NCBI GenBank assembly: GCA_023437285.1 | Contig: JAEZGP010000293.1 | Location: 1-5,974, forward strand | From: Actinomycetes bacterium | Lineage (GTDB): Bacteria; Actinomycetota; Actinomycetes; Mycobacteriales; Micromonosporaceae | DNA: 5,974 nucleotides | Direction: 5' to 3' | Shown: piece by piece, positions 5,943-5,974 of the stretch | Position numbering within the stretch: the first letter of the stretch is position 1 | Layout of the letters: every line of letters starts with the position of its first letter | Program-made: the position numbers and the translations under genes | Notes under the pieces: generated by a model | What the model saw: the letters and a program-made list of their open reading frames with translations, nothing else | What the model was told of the DNA's origin: nothing | The model's database searches: none

Positions 5943-5974
5943 GCGGGGGCGAGTACCGCTCAGCAGTGGTATCG

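Noticed and set aside
1..5974. CRISPR array, tRNA, rRNA or insertion sequence
   Set aside because: No spaced direct repeats, no cloverleaf or rRNA-like stretch and no transposase-like frame were seen on either strand.

Overview
The window is very GC-rich, with strong G/C bias at third codon positions, and every gene I accept reads leftward (minus strand). This composition and the gene families point to an actinomycete, perhaps a Micromonosporaceae- or Streptomyces-type producer; the taxon is inference, and no rRNA or tRNA is present to test it.

From about 5620 down to 16 the sequence looks like one operon of a specialised-metabolite cluster. In transcription order it holds: an adenylation-thiolation (A-T) didomain missing its N-terminal part (4211-5620); a 28-codon peptide gene with a near-ideal ribosome binding site (4046-4132); a 2-oxoglutarate/Fe(II) oxygenase whose start overlaps the peptide's stop (3367-4056); a FemAB-like GNAT-fold transferase (2318-3352); and a LanB-type protein that has the glutamylation/tRNA-dependent domain but no elimination domain (16-2295). 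Gaps are 78, -11, 14 and 22 nt. Just before the left edge the LanB-type stop overlaps a possible GTG start of a further gene.

The right end (about 5630-5868) is the start of an unrelated histidine kinase, cut just after its phospho-acceptor helix and joined out of frame to the A domain just before core motif A3. This is either a real deletion/recombination scar or an assembly chimera, and it explains the missing front of the A domain.

The most interesting reading is a short scaffold or precursor peptide served by a LanB-like peptide aminoacyl-tRNA ligase (PEARL), with a second possible aminoacyl-tRNA user (the FemAB-like protein), an oxygenase to hydroxylate the added or carrier-bound amino acid, and an A-T protein to activate one. 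The enzyme families are read from motifs. The joint pathway is inference, and I know of no described system with exactly this gene set.
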